DNA of 64,000 nucleotides from Protea cynaroides. Lineage: Eukaryota; Streptophyta; Magnoliopsida; Proteales; Proteaceae. Made by a program: the position numbers and the translations under genes. Position 1 is the first letter of the stretch; the number at the start of each line of letters is the position of its first letter. The stretch is from the NCBI GenBank assembly GCA_028583415.1, contig CM053266.1, positions 30,414,771 to 30,478,770 on the forward strand. The letters are read 5' to 3'. Below are positions 23,326 through 36,459 of the stretch, piece after piece. The notes beneath the pieces are model-generated. The model made no database searches. It was given only the letters and a program-made list of their open reading frames with translations, and had not been told where the DNA came from.

Positions 23326-25063
23326 TTGATTGTAGCTTGTAGGTTTTGTGCAAATCTTATGGTAGTCAGAATTTAGGTTATCTCACTTTTTATGATGTAC
23401 TAGCTTCTGTCAATGTACACTAAGGTCATGAGATTTCAGATTATTGAACATTTTGCTATGCTACGGAGATATCCTCTTTTCAAACTCTATATTTGATTAG
23501 GACATCATCATTCTTGGTTCTCTTCTTTATCCTCATTTCCCACAGCCCAAAATAATGCATGGAGTCCTATGCAAGAGTTTTGATACTCTGATCCTCTTAA
23601 ATGCTTCCCTATACCAGGAAGAGTGCTTTTTCCCCCCTAGTATAACCATTTTGCAAACAGGTTAGCAGTATCAAGATTCATCTAAGCTTAAAGCCATTAT
23701 TAACTTGACAAGAGAATTAACTGTCAAGGGTTGTAAGTCATTACTCGGGCAGTCTCTTATATGTATGAAGAGTAGAAGAATTCATCTTAAGATTCTTATG
23801 TTAGTTAAGGATGCCAAGCAAGACCCATGATACAGAAAATCCCCTCTCCCATTTGATAAGGTACAAATTCAGATAGGATTTGTGAGGAACTTTTTAGAAG
23901 GAAATGTATACACCATAAATTTTGGTGTCTTGGGTTTCTTTTTAGATGCTAGCAAGGTTACCTAAACCTAATAGAATTGCTTCAGGAAATACTTTAAAAT
24001 TTTCCAGATAGGTCCTCAGAATGCATGTAACCGAATATTACATGTCAACTCTTGTGATATACTGTTATCGCTGCTGAGGAAATGAATTGCATAACACCAC
24101 CCTAAAATCTCAGAACATAATTCAATGCATTGACTATTTAATCATCACAATAACAAACTTCCACAACGTGAACATAACAAAGTAGTGGTGATGCTTTTTC
24201 GCCAACTAATCGTTTAAAACATATTCTGTCATGTTGATGGCTGTAATGGCCAATGCAAAATGTTCATCTACTAGGGGCTCCTTAGTAGTGGCTACCTGGC
24301 CTTACATTCATCCACATCAGTTCCATTTCCAATTGAGTAAACAGTACAGGTCTTTGTGTTGTGAACAAAAAACAGAAAAAAAAGTCCATATTCCCAAGCA
24401 AAATATTCTTATATGAATTATGTCCGACAAGTTCTATTCCTTTGACATAGAAGCAGCTTATTTTGAGCATGATCTCATAATTTCCCCAAGTTTGGAGAAG
24501 CATCAAGGCAAAGCTCCATATCCTGTGAAAGAGATGCAAAATATACATTACCAACAGAGGATTGACAAGACACAAAGTCACAAACCCAACAATAATGAAT
24601 ATTTTGAAAAAAAATGAAGAGAGTTCAAAGGCCCATTTCCACATCTCCTCTGAACTGTTCAAATCATTAACAGAATAAAATTGATTAGCCGAAAGCCCCT
24701 AATCGATGAAAATAACATATCTACTTCCATCATTGAAGCAGATATGAAATAGATAGTGGAGCAGAACCAAGTTGGCCTAACATATGAACAATGAAACAAT
24801 GAGTGAGTGAGTGAGAATTTCGATCTAATCACCTCAAAAGAAAATTAAAATCAGTGGCCAATTTAAAATGAGAAATGTTGGGGAGAAGGTGCCATTGAAC
24901 TATCAGTTTTGAGCTCTCAATAGAAAACTAAATAAGAAAATATGAAAAAGGAGATGATGGTTTTCTTATGGCATGCCAATTAAATTAGGAGGATCAGAAA
25001 ATGCATCAGAAGATTATTAGTTCACATAAAAAATGGATCAAATGGATATTACTTCACCTTGAT

Positions 25064-28000
25064 CTAAGAGATCTGCCTATGTGCTTGTGCCCATTTTCTC
25101 CTGAAATTCTCTGCCTTTTTTGTCAGTCTTGCCAACCCTTTTGCCTGGATAGAGGGTTCTTGAGATGCCACAGATGATTGAGATCTAGTTTGCATTTGAG
25201 AACGAACAAGCCTAGCTTGCCTTTTGCGCTACAGAATCATATACAATAAGCAATAAGTAGGATAAATAAATGCATTCCTAATTTATAAGGCATACACAGA
25301 CTTGTTAAAACCTTTCTTTTGGATGTTCCTTGCTGAGAGGTTCCTTGCTAAGAGGTACCTTGCTGAGAAGATGCTTGCTGAGAGGATCCTTGCTGAGATG
25401 AATGCTCCTTCTTTGCTTTACATGTCCTCGAATTGTGCCCAATTCGAGTATAGTAGGAACATTTAACAGAAGATGTATGCTTTCTAGTTTGACTACCTGG
25501 TTGTTCATCATGTTCTTTTCTCCTTTTTTTGGATGGCCTACCTGCTCGCCTCCTAAAAACTGGAGGTTGTATGACAGGACCATCTCCAGTGTTCTTGAAG
25601 GTGGCCAAACCAGGCATACCATGTATAATCTCAGTATAACAAACCATAAACTTTGTAGGACTGAAATATGGTGATACATGATCTTCTAATCTTCCTCGCT
25701 TGAACAGGATTGCAACACTTGCATGTTTACATGGAAGTTCAGTAACTTTCCATGCCCAACACTCACACATGCTCATCTTCAGATCCACTACAAACCTATC
25801 ATCTCCATCACTGATCTCGAATTCATCTGGACCGCATGAAAGTACATTACAAAATCTGGATGCATTTCGTGCCAAGTCCAACTGCTTCTGAAATGCCAGT
25901 GTCAACTTCCCCTTCAATGAACAGGCTAACTGGTATCTGCTTTGCATCCTTTTTATCAGTTCTCTCCTGATTTCATCAATTAATACCAGAATAGGCTTAA
26001 ACCTGAAGGGATTGATCCAGTTGTTGAAGCACTCTGACATATTGTTAGTGACATGATCACTAACAATGTCATGGTCAAAAGCATGTCGAGCCCAGGCTGA
26101 AACTGGGTTTCTCATTAACCACTCAAATGCATCCTTACTCACTATAGATATCTTATACATTGCAGCTTTAAAACCCTCAGCACTATAGGACTTACATGCG
26201 GTCCAAAACAACCTCCTTAGTAGGGTTCCTAGGTACTTAAATTTGAAATTATTGTACAAGTGTCTACAACATAGTCTTTGATGGGCAGTTGGAAATATAT
26301 CTGTGAGAGCTTCTGACAATCCCTACAACAATTTAACAAAAAAATGGATAAATCCCTACAACAAATTAACATATTATGAGTGCAATAATCTGAAACATCA
26401 AACTATATGTATCTGATTCAACTTCAAATTAGATATACCTTTCGTTTTCTGACATAAATGTCAGACTCTTCCCATTTAGATCAGAAGAGAATGCATCAGA
26501 TAACCCAGACAGAAACCATGTCCAATTATCTTTACTTTCACTTTCAACCACACTGATAGCGATAGGAAACAAGCCATTATTGGCGTCCGTTGCTATGGCA
26601 GCCAAAAGAATCCCACCATATGCCCCTTTTAAGTGGCACCCATCAATGCCAATAAATGGTCTGCAGCCTTTTACAAATCCCCTCTTACATGCACCTAAGC
26701 AGACAAAAACCCTCTCAAAGATGGGCTTATTTGTTGCAACAGATCTTTCTTTAAATTTAAGTTTGAAAGAACTATCGGGGTTCCTTTTTACTAATGACTC
26801 ACCATACTTTTGCAATGACGCATATGATTGCTTAAAATTTTAAAGACTCATCATTGGCCATCAATCGTGCACGGTATAGTTGGCCTCTACTAGGTTTGAT
26901 ACCATATCTTGCCTTAATAGTAGCCTCCATGCTCTTCACTTTCATGTCAGGATCAATCTTTAATCTGCTACCTAATTTCTGTGCAATCCAGGCCGAAGAA
27001 GCAGTTTTATTCTTCTCCACCCTACCACAAGAATGGGGAAAAATATACTTTTTCACTTTGAATGTACGCCCATCCCGTTTAGCAGCAGCATGTATCATCC
27101 AAGGGCACCCCTCAGTAGAACAAACAATTGTCACTCTATTTTTGTCATTTTTCATCCTTATCACATTTGACCCTTATTGGACTATAAAGTCTGTAAGAGC
27201 TCTCCTATATGAATATACATCTTCAAATTAATCTCCAACTTGAATGTTGACCCTATCTACTTCATCAATATCATGATCTCTGTTTCTAACACCAATTTCT
27301 TCTTCAACCTCATCTACCTCCATGTCTGATAGAAACATATCATCTTCCTCTCCATCAACAGACTGTTCAGAATCAATTGAAGATTCTCTATTATCTTCAA
27401 CATTAATATCCCAATTATCTTTATCACCATCATCACCATCATCTTCACTGCTTTGATGTATGACTGGTTCTTTGTCTTTATCTTTCCTCACGGGCTTACT
27501 AACAACAGTTTTCTTCTTCATAAGAGGTGCTCTATCAGCTGTAGTGGATGTAGGGGTAGTGGTGGTAGTGCTGACCATATTCTTCTCAACATTAATATCC
27601 CAATTATCTTCATCACCATCATCTTCACTGCTTTGATGTATGGCTGGTTCTTTGCCTTTATCTTTCCTCACGGGCTTATAACAACAGTTTTCTTCCTCAA
27701 AAGAGGTGCTCTATCAGCTATAGTGGATGTAGGGGTAGTGGTAGTACTACTAGCCATATTCTTCTCAGCCTGCCTACCAACGATAGTAGTAGTAGTGGCA
27801 GTGGTAGTACAGGGCCCTTCCTGGACAGGGACTATGACACTGTCAACAGTAGCAGCGGCAGTGGTAGTGCTGGGCCCTTCCTCTAAAGGCACTGTGACAG
27901 CCCTTAACCTGGATGGCCTCCGATGTCGTGGTCGACCTATCATTGCTCCTGACAAGCCATTAATAGTGAAATTTTCTACCACGGCCTCACCCACACTGAC

Positions 28001-28270
28001 TTCACTGATGTGCATGGGGATACCCTTACCTTCCTTTTTAAAGAAATTTGTCAACTCCGAAACATCTATGTCACCCTTTACATCTCTGTAACTTCCATTT
28101 GACATCTCAGCCCTGACAGAAAAGGTCACATTTCTACCATCTGAAATGTTAGATAGCACTATACAATACACATCATAAACCACATCAATCCAACCATACA
28201 GATCTTAATCGACTAACTTCACTTCAGTGCGATCCTCGCACATGTAATATATGCTGACTTTATCACTCAT
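25064..28270 (-). pseudogene. MURA-like MULE transposase, disrupted
   Basis: Exons read 28270-26439, 26322-25312 and 25228-25064. In order: an N-terminal domain starting MSDKVSIYYMCEDRTE; an acidic linker with a repeated KDKEPVIHQSSEDDGD unit; a DNA-binding region (VTIVCSTEGCPWMIHA); the catalytic domain (FIGIDGCHLKGAYGG, AIATDANNGLFPIAISVVE, GLSEALTDIFP, CRHLYNNFK); a SWIM finger (CECWAWKVTELPCKH); a zinc knuckle whose second Cys is Tyr (CSYYTRIGHNSRTC); and a basic tail. In-frame stops lie at 28205-28207, 27228-27230, 27174-27176 and 25348-25350. Frameshifts lie near 27676 and in a T-run near 26840. Where SDRQK with the second catalytic Asp is expected, the sequence reads SENE at an exon end. 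It is therefore inactive as read. Confidence 0.92.
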
Positions 28271-30517
28271 TATGCTATTTATATGAAGAAGAAGAAAAAT
28301 CAGTTATAATCTATTAAAATGATTGATATAACTAAGCAAACTTTTTATTAAAATGATTGATGTGTTGTTTCAAAAATTTTCTAAAGTAGTGATGTTTCTC
28401 AATCCTACAAAAGTGATGTTTCCAAACAATAATGATGGGAAATGATTTGGTCCCCAGCATGATATAACTAAGCAAACTTTCTATTAAAATGATTGATGTT
28501 TTGTTTCAAATTTTTTCTAAAGTAGTGATGTTTCTCAGTCCTACAAAAGTTATGTTTCCAAACAATAGTGCTGAGGAATGATTTGGTCCCTAGCACTACT
28601 GTTTCCAGACCACTATCGAGAATAAAGAATTTGTAAAGTAGCGATGTTTTCAAACATTTTGTAAAGGAGCAGTTTCTCAGCACTACAATACTGATGTTTC
28701 CAAACAATAGTGATGTTTCCAAACATTTGAACCTTTCCATGAAAATTAAGATTAAAAAATAGGGAAAGCATTAGGGAAGGGGACAAACACCACTATCGAG
28801 AGAATAAAATTGAAAGAAATTTGAAAAAATAAAGAATGGATAAGAAACGCATAAAAAAGGTTAGAAAACAGAGTCCCACAGATTAACAATGAACTAACCT
28901 TACTGTCGAGGAATCGATAAAAGTTTTGTCGGTTGTCGGCTGTCGGTTGAACCCACTCCTTCACTGTGAGGGAATAACTAAAGATTCAATTCATAACTAT
29001 ATAATGTTTGTAGACAACTGACTGTGGTAATTTCATATTAGGGTTTCATACCTGAAGATTGAAAAAAATATACAAATTGAGGTTCGTGCAATCTCTGATA
29101 GGGGGCTTCCGATCGTCGTCTGATGTCGAATCTTTGCCCTAAAATATATAGGGCTTCCTTCGTAGCTCGTACGAGAATAGAAGCAAACTCTGCTGATTTC
29201 TTCTCCTTTCTACAGAAAAGCATAATCCATCGTCGGCGAAGATGCTTCATTGTAGTTGTCGCAGCTAACTACTGGTTAAATAAACCATACACTGCTGTGT
29301 ATCGTCGTCGACTACAAATGGACAACACACTGTTGGCACGAAAGAAGGTTCCACCGTTGATAGTCGTCGGGGAAGAAAGGTTTCGAAACATGGTTTTTTC
29401 TTTTTTATTTTTACTGTTGAAGAAGAATTTGGTAAGTAAATGTATTTTCACTTAGAGGGGCATTATCGTCTTCTACTACAAGAAAAAAGGGCAATATTGT
29501 CCTAATATTTGCAACTAACGGGACTATACTAACGGGTGGGGTTTATTTGACTAACGGTGAATATACTTTGGGTGGTAAATGAGACATTTGGAAACCTTTC
29601 GGAGAGTAGATGAGACTTTTGAAAATGTTGGGGGTTAGATGGAATTTGACATAGTTTTTGGGGGTTAGATGAATTTTTTTCTAAAATATAAATTAATCAC
29701 TAAATACATAATAATTTGGAGTTAACGAATGATTGCATTTGATATATTAATTACAAAAGTTTCATTTTTAAGTTTAAAATTTCGTTTCTCTTCTTTATAA
29801 TTCCTGAATCAATCAGAGTTATACTGAGTATGTTAAAAAAAATGCTGCCTTCTCGACTTGATTAACACTTTATATAAGAAAAAACATAAATAATTAGTGG
29901 TACAATTAAGAAACATGTGTCTCTATCTCAATAAAAACTGTGTCTTCGTATTCATTTTGAGCTTGTGACTTTCGCCACTCTCTGCCAGAGTCGTGGTATC
30001 AGTTCTGATACCACTTGTTGGTAAGGTATTAACTCTGATACCATTTGTTGGTATCATTTTTGTTTTTTGAAATGGTTTAAATTCAAAGTCATTTCTTATT
30101 GGTTTTTGAGGTAAGACTATGTTGGGTTGTATTCCGCTGTGAAAATATAGTGTCGACCCATTGGATTACCTGTGTTTTAAATCAAATTTTGTTAACGACT
30201 AAAAAGCCCTTAATTTTTATTAAATTTACAAAAATTATGCCACTGAATGATTAGTGATTATGTGTCATCAATGGAAAATATGTGAATCAAACAATTTTTT
30301 TTTACCATTTTTGAGAAATTAATACTCATTTTACAATATTAAAAGTTTTAAGATGCAGTAAATAAGATAGTGAGGCCATAGGTTACACCCATGGTCAACC
30401 AACCAATAAACAAGGCATTAACAATAGAAGTCATAACTGAAATATTTCTCATGAAAACTCTTCAAATCTCAGAGATGATCAAACTATGCTTGAAATCCCA
30501 ACCACGAGTCTAATCCT

Positions 30518-30905
30518 CTATTTGTAATCGTTGATAAATGATACGGCCAGCAGGGGGATAATTCATCAGACGAAAAAAACAAGCGCTGATACTGCAGTTT
30601 GTTTTATCGGTCTCAGCTGCAGCACTCTGTTTTCTTCTCCATCTTCTTAATCTTGATTCTTCAATTCAAAATAACTTTCGTAGTAATCTGAGATGTACTC
30701 ACCAATTGAAGTTCTGTAAACTCCTCCATCAGTCCGGTAGAGACGTATACAATTATGTACTATGTCACCATAGTAAGCGCTGCTACTTTCATAAATAGAG
30801 TAAAAACAGTAATCACTCCATCGTTCATTGCAAGAAAAAATCGAACCATGTGTGTGAATTTTGAGAAAATTTTGTGTGGTCTTCATCATTCGAACCCATC
30901 ATAAG
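30518..30905 (-). pseudogene. Small membrane-protein remnant, copy 1
   Basis: With frame changes, the minus strand reads FFLAMNDGVITVFTLFMKVAA, ISDYYESYFELKNQD, EDGEENRVLQLRPIKQTAVS and ends SFINDYK. Stops and a frameshift break it. Two other copies (31635-31990 and 39240-39674) share the order hydrophobic segment, acidic linker, hydrophobic segment and SFINDYK. I do not recognise the family. The pattern suggests a short protein with two or three membrane helices. Confidence 0.6.
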
Positions 30906-31634
30906 AGAAGAAGCCTTCAGCCTTCAGTTTGTCAAAACTGTTAAGAAAAGTAAAGTGCACATGTTTACACTTTATATAGAAAAAATATAAAATAATTAAT
31001 GGTACAATTAAGAGACAGACACGTGTCTCTATCTCAACAAAAATGGTGCTTTCATATTCATTATGAGGCTGTGACTTTCATCGCTCTCTTCTAAAATCGT
31101 GGTATCAGCTCTGATATCACTTGTTGGTATGAGATAGCTTTGATATTACTGTTGGTATCACTTTTGTATTTTAATATGGCTTAGATTCAAAGCCATTGTC
31201 TGTTGAATTTCAAGAAAAAAGCTGTGTTGGGTTGTATTCCATTATGAAAGTACTGTGTCGACCCATTAGGTCATCCATACTTTAAATCAAATGGTGTTAA
31301 CAATTAAAAAATCCTTAATTTTTATTAAAGTTACAAAAATTATGTCACTGAAGTGTTCTGTTTGATTACTGCTTACTCATCTTCAACGGAATAGGTGTGA
31401 ATCAAACAAAATTTTTTCTTTCATTTTTGAAAAACTAATACTCATTTTTACAATATTAAAAGCTTTAAGGGATAATAAATAAGGTGATGAAGCCATAGAT
31501 TATACCCATGGCCAATCAATCAGTGAACAAGACCCTAACAGTGGAAGTCATGACTGGAACTTTTTCCATTAAAGTTCTCCAATCCTAGAGAAGATTAAAA
31601 CTATGCTTGAAACCCCAGCCACGAGTTCAATCAT

Positions 31635-31990
31635 CTATTTGTAGTCGTTGATGAATGATGCAACCAGCAGGGAGATAATTCCTGTGATGGAGAAAGCAAA
31701 CGTTGATACTGCAACTTGTTTTATGGGTCTCAGATGCTGCACTCTATTTTCTTCTCCATCTTCTTCATTTGGATTCTTCAATGCAAAGTCACTTTCGTAG
31801 TGACCTAAGATGTAATCATCGATTGTAGTTCTGCAAGCTCCCCCCACCAGTTCGATAAAGACATATGCAATTATATATCATGTCACTACGGTAAGTGCTA
31901 CTACTCTCATAAGCAAAGTAGAAATAGTAATCACTCCATCGTTCATTGTAAGAAAAAATCAAAACCACCAGTGTAAAGTAAAAAAAAAAA
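31635..31990 (-). pseudogene. Small membrane-protein remnant, copy 2
   Basis: This is the best-preserved C-terminal half: DDYILGHYESDFALKNPNEE, then ENRVQHLRPIKQVAVSTFAF, then SITGIISLLVASFINDYK and a stop. Upstream, FFLTMNDGVITISTLLMRVV is followed by a stop in the same frame. The hydrophobic stretch VSTFAFSITGIISLLVASFI could span a membrane. It is a tandem duplicate of copy 1, about 1.1 kb away. Confidence 0.6.
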
Positions 31991-32221
31991 AATTATGTGG
32001 TCTTCATCATTCAAACCATTCTAATGGAAGAAGCCTTCAGCCTTTACTTTGTCAAAATTGTTAAAAAGAATAAAGTGCACAAATGCAAAAAACAAAAGAA
32101 TTCTGACGAAACTTTTAGAAACTTTTTTAATTCATTCGATTAAATGTAAAGTTATACCTTTACACTTTACATAAGAAAAAGCATAAAATAATTAATGGTA
32201 CAATTAAGATACATGTGTCTC

Positions 32222-32884
32222 TAAGGGTGTCAAAAATGGGTCCGGTCCTGTAGCACGGACTGTGCCGGCCCGATATAACCTGAATCCAGCCCGGATCGAA
32301 CCTTAATGAATAAGTTTCAGTCTCGGCTTGTAGAGCCCGACACCGTTTCAGCCCAAACCAAAACCAGACCGGACCGGTCCGTTAAAACGTCCGAACTAAT
32401 CCAAATCAATAATACCCAACTTGAACACCGGTAAGGTCCATCTGGGTCTAGTTTCTTAATTTTAATAGTTTTAAATTTTGATGGATTATATTACACTATT
32501 ATAGTTCACTTCTTGATCCGAAAGATTATGTGAATCTATAATTGAAAAGAGTATTTTAATTGTTATAATTTACTGAATTACATACATATAGAAGTAATGA
32601 TGTTAATTTTATAGATAGAAATAATAAAATAGGTTATATATCTTACATAGAAAATAGGCCTGATAAACTTGATAAGCTCGGTCTAGACCGAACCAGTCCG
32701 AAATCACCTCAATAAGCCCAGTCTGATAACAAATCGACACCGGACTAGCCCGTTAGTTATTATGTCCAGCGCAGCCCAACCCAGCCCAAACTCTTAATGG
32801 ATATGTTTTGGGCTGGGCTTATAAAACCCGACACCGGTTCAGCTCGGACCGAAACCGGCCCGGATCGGCCCGTTGACACCCTTA
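32222..32884. mobile_element. 663-bp non-autonomous hAT element, copy A
   Basis: The termini are TAAGGGTGTCAA and TTGACACCCTTA. Flanks TGTGTCTC (32214-32221) and CGTGTCTC (32885-32892) match at 7 of 8 bases. Subterminal regions are dense in GGTCCGG/CCGGACC motifs. The interior is AT-rich and non-coding. The element at 40759-41421 has the same length and is its reverse complement in layout. It interrupts the third duplicated unit. Confidence 0.9.
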
Positions 32885-35800
32885 CGTGTCTCTATTTCAA
32901 CAAAAATAGTGCCTTTATGTTCATTTTGAGTCTTTGATTTTCGTCGTTCTTTACTAGAGTCGTGGTATCAGCTCTAATACCACTTATTGGTATCACTTTG
33001 TCTTCTGATATGTGTAGACGCTTTAAATTTGTCGAGAAAATTAAATTAAATTTTTAGCTCAAGGTAAAAAATAAATAAATAAATAATAAATAATAACAAT
33101 AAAAAAATAAATAAAATATAATAAAATAAATAAATAAATAATATATAATGATAACAAAATAAATAAAAATAATAATAAATAAATAAATAAAAATCTCAAT
33201 AAATAATAATAAATCATTAAATTAAAATTATTATTCAGATTGGAAAGAAAATTGGTTAATTAATTTTTTTACTTTAAATTTTTAAACAAATAAAGTAAAA
33301 AAATATAATAATAATAAAATATATATAACTAATAATTGTGATAAATAAATAAATCGATTTATATGATAAAAAGAGGTGTCCACGTGGTTTAAAATAAAAG
33401 GATTTGAGGGATCCCATCAAAGGGTATTTTAGGCTAATAAATTATGATATGTACAAAAAATAAATAAATAAATAAATAAGAGCAGCAAAAAAAGCAAAAA
33501 CAGAGTTTCATTCTCTAAAGCAACGAAGTGAGAACAGAGGGTTAGAGAGAGGGTCGAGAGCAGAGAAAGAGGGAAGAAGAAGATGAAGATAGTGGCGATG
33601 GTGACGGCGGTGGTTTAGTGCGACGACGACGGCGGTCTAGAGCGACGGTGACGGCGACGATCGGGTGCGACGATTGTAGCGGTAGAAACTCTAAACAACA
33701 GATTCGGTTCGTCATATCGAAATTTGAAATTCCTTTTGGTATTTTGGAAAGAACAACTTCAGATCTAGCTTCAGATCTGGCTTTTTGATGTTTTATTTTG
33801 GCGATTCCAACGTTATTCCAAATGTCGATTGTTTTCTCCGGCGTAGTATTTCTCAGATCTGATTCTTGAATCCAGATCTGAAATTTGGTTTTCTCCTCTC
33901 CAACAACCGAAGGTGGATCTTTTGAAGTTCGTGAAGGGAAGTTTCTAAAATCTAGTTAGATGGCGACGATAATCGGCAACAAGTAATCAGATCTGGTGGT
34001 ATTCTTGGATGATTTGAATAAAGAAATCAAGAATAGATGAAGAAACAGAAACATAAAAAGGTTAGGGCTTCTAGATTCATTTTGTTTTGTTTTTTTTTTT
34101 TTATATATATATAAGCTAACCTACATCGTCTCTAATTCCAACTGATCTTGAATTTTTTTTTTTTTTTTTGCAATTACAATATCTCAATCTTTTTCTGGTT
34201 CATTTTTTTTATCTGTTATGTAGTTAAGAATCAGTGATGAACCGAGTTTATTTGATCCATTGTTCCAAACTCTCCGATTCAAGGCTTCTGATTTGCTTTG
34301 TAGTTAATAATTGACGGTATCAAATTCTTGAATCTGTTTATGGTCCTGATGGTATCGATTTTGGCTACGATGTTACATCCTTAATCTGTTTACATTTGTA
34401 AATTTTACTCTAAATTTATACAATTACCGTCCCGATGAAATTATAGATAAAGTGCATTATCCGATTGATTTAAATCCCAGTATAACTTATTTTGATTATT
34501 GATATGCAGAACCAAGACATTCTTCCTATATTTTTTCTTTTTTCTGTTCCATATCATTTTTTTTATTTTTTTTTGGTATAGCCATCATGAAAATCGTTTG
34601 AATTTTCCAGAATTAATACATTGCAATGTTGGTACATTTTCAATAAAGTTAACATGATCATCTTAATGAAACTCTGTTGAGTGAAGTTGGATTTATGTCT
34701 AGATGCATTAAGGTTGTTAAAGGATTCTAGATTCGACCAATAACCAATGTGATTATATTGAAAATTTGATTCTGGAATACCTGTAGAAATAAGAAAGATT
34801 GGAAAATATTATACATGATCCTATGGTAGATTAGTCAAGACGGACATTTTCTGAGAAGTTAAATATTGGGAAGTTCCGATTTTGGGACTGCTCGCATGTT
34901 TGGTATTCAGTCCAATACTGAAATCAACATTGCCACATCATCGATTTTTGGAAGCACCACTGAATATTTGACACCAGAGGGCATCCATACGTGGTATACT
35001 TTAAGGAGAAGAACTAAAATGAGTTGAGCTATATTCTTGGGAAATTCCTATAGCTGAGATAGTGCTTGATGAAGAAAATTCCCCATGAAGAATGGAAATG
35101 ATCATTTAATTTTTCACTATTTCGTTAAAGACATTGTTCAATCCTCAAAATAATTATGCTCTAGCATCAAGACAGCTTACTTTCAAATTTTCATTCATAA
35201 TTTCAGTTTATCAGGGAGCGTGTCTCCAAGTTACTTCGCATAGCTCTGGATATGTGGGATTACATTTCTTTTATTTCACAGTCCACCTCTACTCACAAGC
35301 AGACAACGTCCCTACTTTATGTCTTTATTTTATGTGGTATATTGGTTCGGCCATAGTGCACCCATAATTATTTGATGCGGGTGGGTAACACGATATGTAT
35401 GCAGCACTTGCTATCTCTAGCGTAGTGACGGACGGGATAGACTAAGACGTCCCCTACCCCTTCAATGTATCCCATAATGCGAAAGAAAAATGTATTAATA
35501 GTTTTTATCTTCAATCCCTACTTATGTATCCGTAGGAATTTCTATAAATTTTTGTAATTATTCCCGTGCAATGTGAGCTCACGCACTTGTGATGCACGAA
35601 TAAATATAGACGTATGGATGTATGTAAAAATAAAACGAGGCGCAGATGCCTATTTTTCAATGTCGAAAGTACACCCTCACATGTTGACAAATAGAGATTG
35701 TTTTTATTTTTTTTATGCGTAGTTCATTCCGAACTACGTATGAGTTTGATTCTCGGACCTCACCCCGAGATACGTAGACTGTCTGGGGATCCATCACCCA

Positions 35801-35949
35801 AGCTCAGTTAAATTGCAACGAGGGTTGCAATAATACCAAATTTGTATCATAATGTACTTTATATTTAGCACACTGGTTTCAAAATTATGTTTTTTTTTTC
35901 AAATTTTACTGTTTCAATCATCAAGCATAATTTCAAAAAAATTCAGATT

Positions 35950-36415
35950 AAAAAAAAACAATTTTAATTCAATTTCAATTCCAATTTCAAATTCAATTCA
36001 ATTTCAATTCCAATTTCAATGTCAATTTCAAATTCAATTCAATTTCAAAAATTCAATTTCAATTCAATTTCTATTTCAATTTTGATTTAAATTTCAAATC
36101 CAATTTCAATTTCAAATTCAATTCAATTTCTATTTTAATTTCAATTCCAATTCCAAACTCAATTTCAATTTCAAATTCAATTTAATTTCAAAAATCAATT
36201 TTCAAATTTCAAATTTCATTTCAATTCTCCATCTTCGCATGAAACCTTGGGCAAGGATTTCATCATCGTATGGAAGTCCCTTTCAACCTTGAACAAGCAT
36301 TCCATCATCGCATGGAAGTTCCTTTCAACCTTGGACAAGCATTCCATCATCGCATGGAAGTCCCTTCAATCCTGGGCAAATATTCCATCATTGTATGGAA
36401 GTCCCTTTCAAATCC
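35950..36415. repeat. AATTTC low-complexity tract and ~46-bp tandem repeats
   Basis: 35950-36215 is a mosaic of AATTTC, AATTCC and AATTCA hexamers. 36243-36415 has about four tandem copies of a unit containing CATCATCGCATGGAAGT and CTTTCAACCTTG.ACAAGCAT. Both lie inside the giant LTR, as do further repeats at 37910-38210 (GACTAGTGGCTGTAG... units). Confidence 0.8.
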
Positions 36416-36459
36416 TAGTTTTACATAGACGGTTTACCAGCTTGACTAGTGGCTGTAGA

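Larger units (their letters stand above)
21818..29681 (-). mobile_element. Complete 7.86-kb Mutator-like element (MULE)
   Basis: The inverted termini start GAAAAAATTTCATCTAACCC (left) and GAAAAAAATTCATCTAACCC (right, read inward). They match well for about 60 bp through CAAAAACTATGTCAAATTCC. The 9-bp duplication TAAAATATA flanks the element at 21809-21817 and 29682-29690. Inside are a decayed MURA transposase gene on the minus strand (28270-25064) and a GRF zinc-finger gene on the plus strand (22695-23325), convergently arranged. The region between them, 23326-25063, shows no coding motif. The intact 9-bp duplication suggests a moderately young insertion; the several lesions in MURA suggest it can no longer move unaided. 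Confidence 0.95.
29866..32221. repeat. Tandem duplicated ~1.1-kb units
   Basis: Copies of one block start near 29866, 30967 and 32163, each opening with CACTTTA.ATA.AAAAA. Each then has the palindrome-like GGTATCAG.TCTGATACC, the conserved GTTGGGTTGTATTCC and GTGTCGACCCATT, and a minus-strand membrane-protein remnant. The third unit is broken by a hAT element at 32222 and by the LTR at 33013, and continues at 38876-39180. A fourth partial unit lies at 40350-40758. Confidence 0.8.

Noticed and set aside
24282..24662. 126-codon minus-strand frame between the two MULE genes
   Set aside because: Hydrophobic and Phe-rich from AT bias, with no known motif, and lies beyond the last MURA exon.
27453..28091. 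212-codon plus-strand frame within the MULE
   Set aside because: It is the antisense of the MURA N-terminal region, and its Val/Ser repeats mirror Thr-rich codons of the transposase linker.
36243..36415. Regular repeats resembling a CRISPR array
   Set aside because: Direct tandem units with no unique spacers, in a plant LTR.
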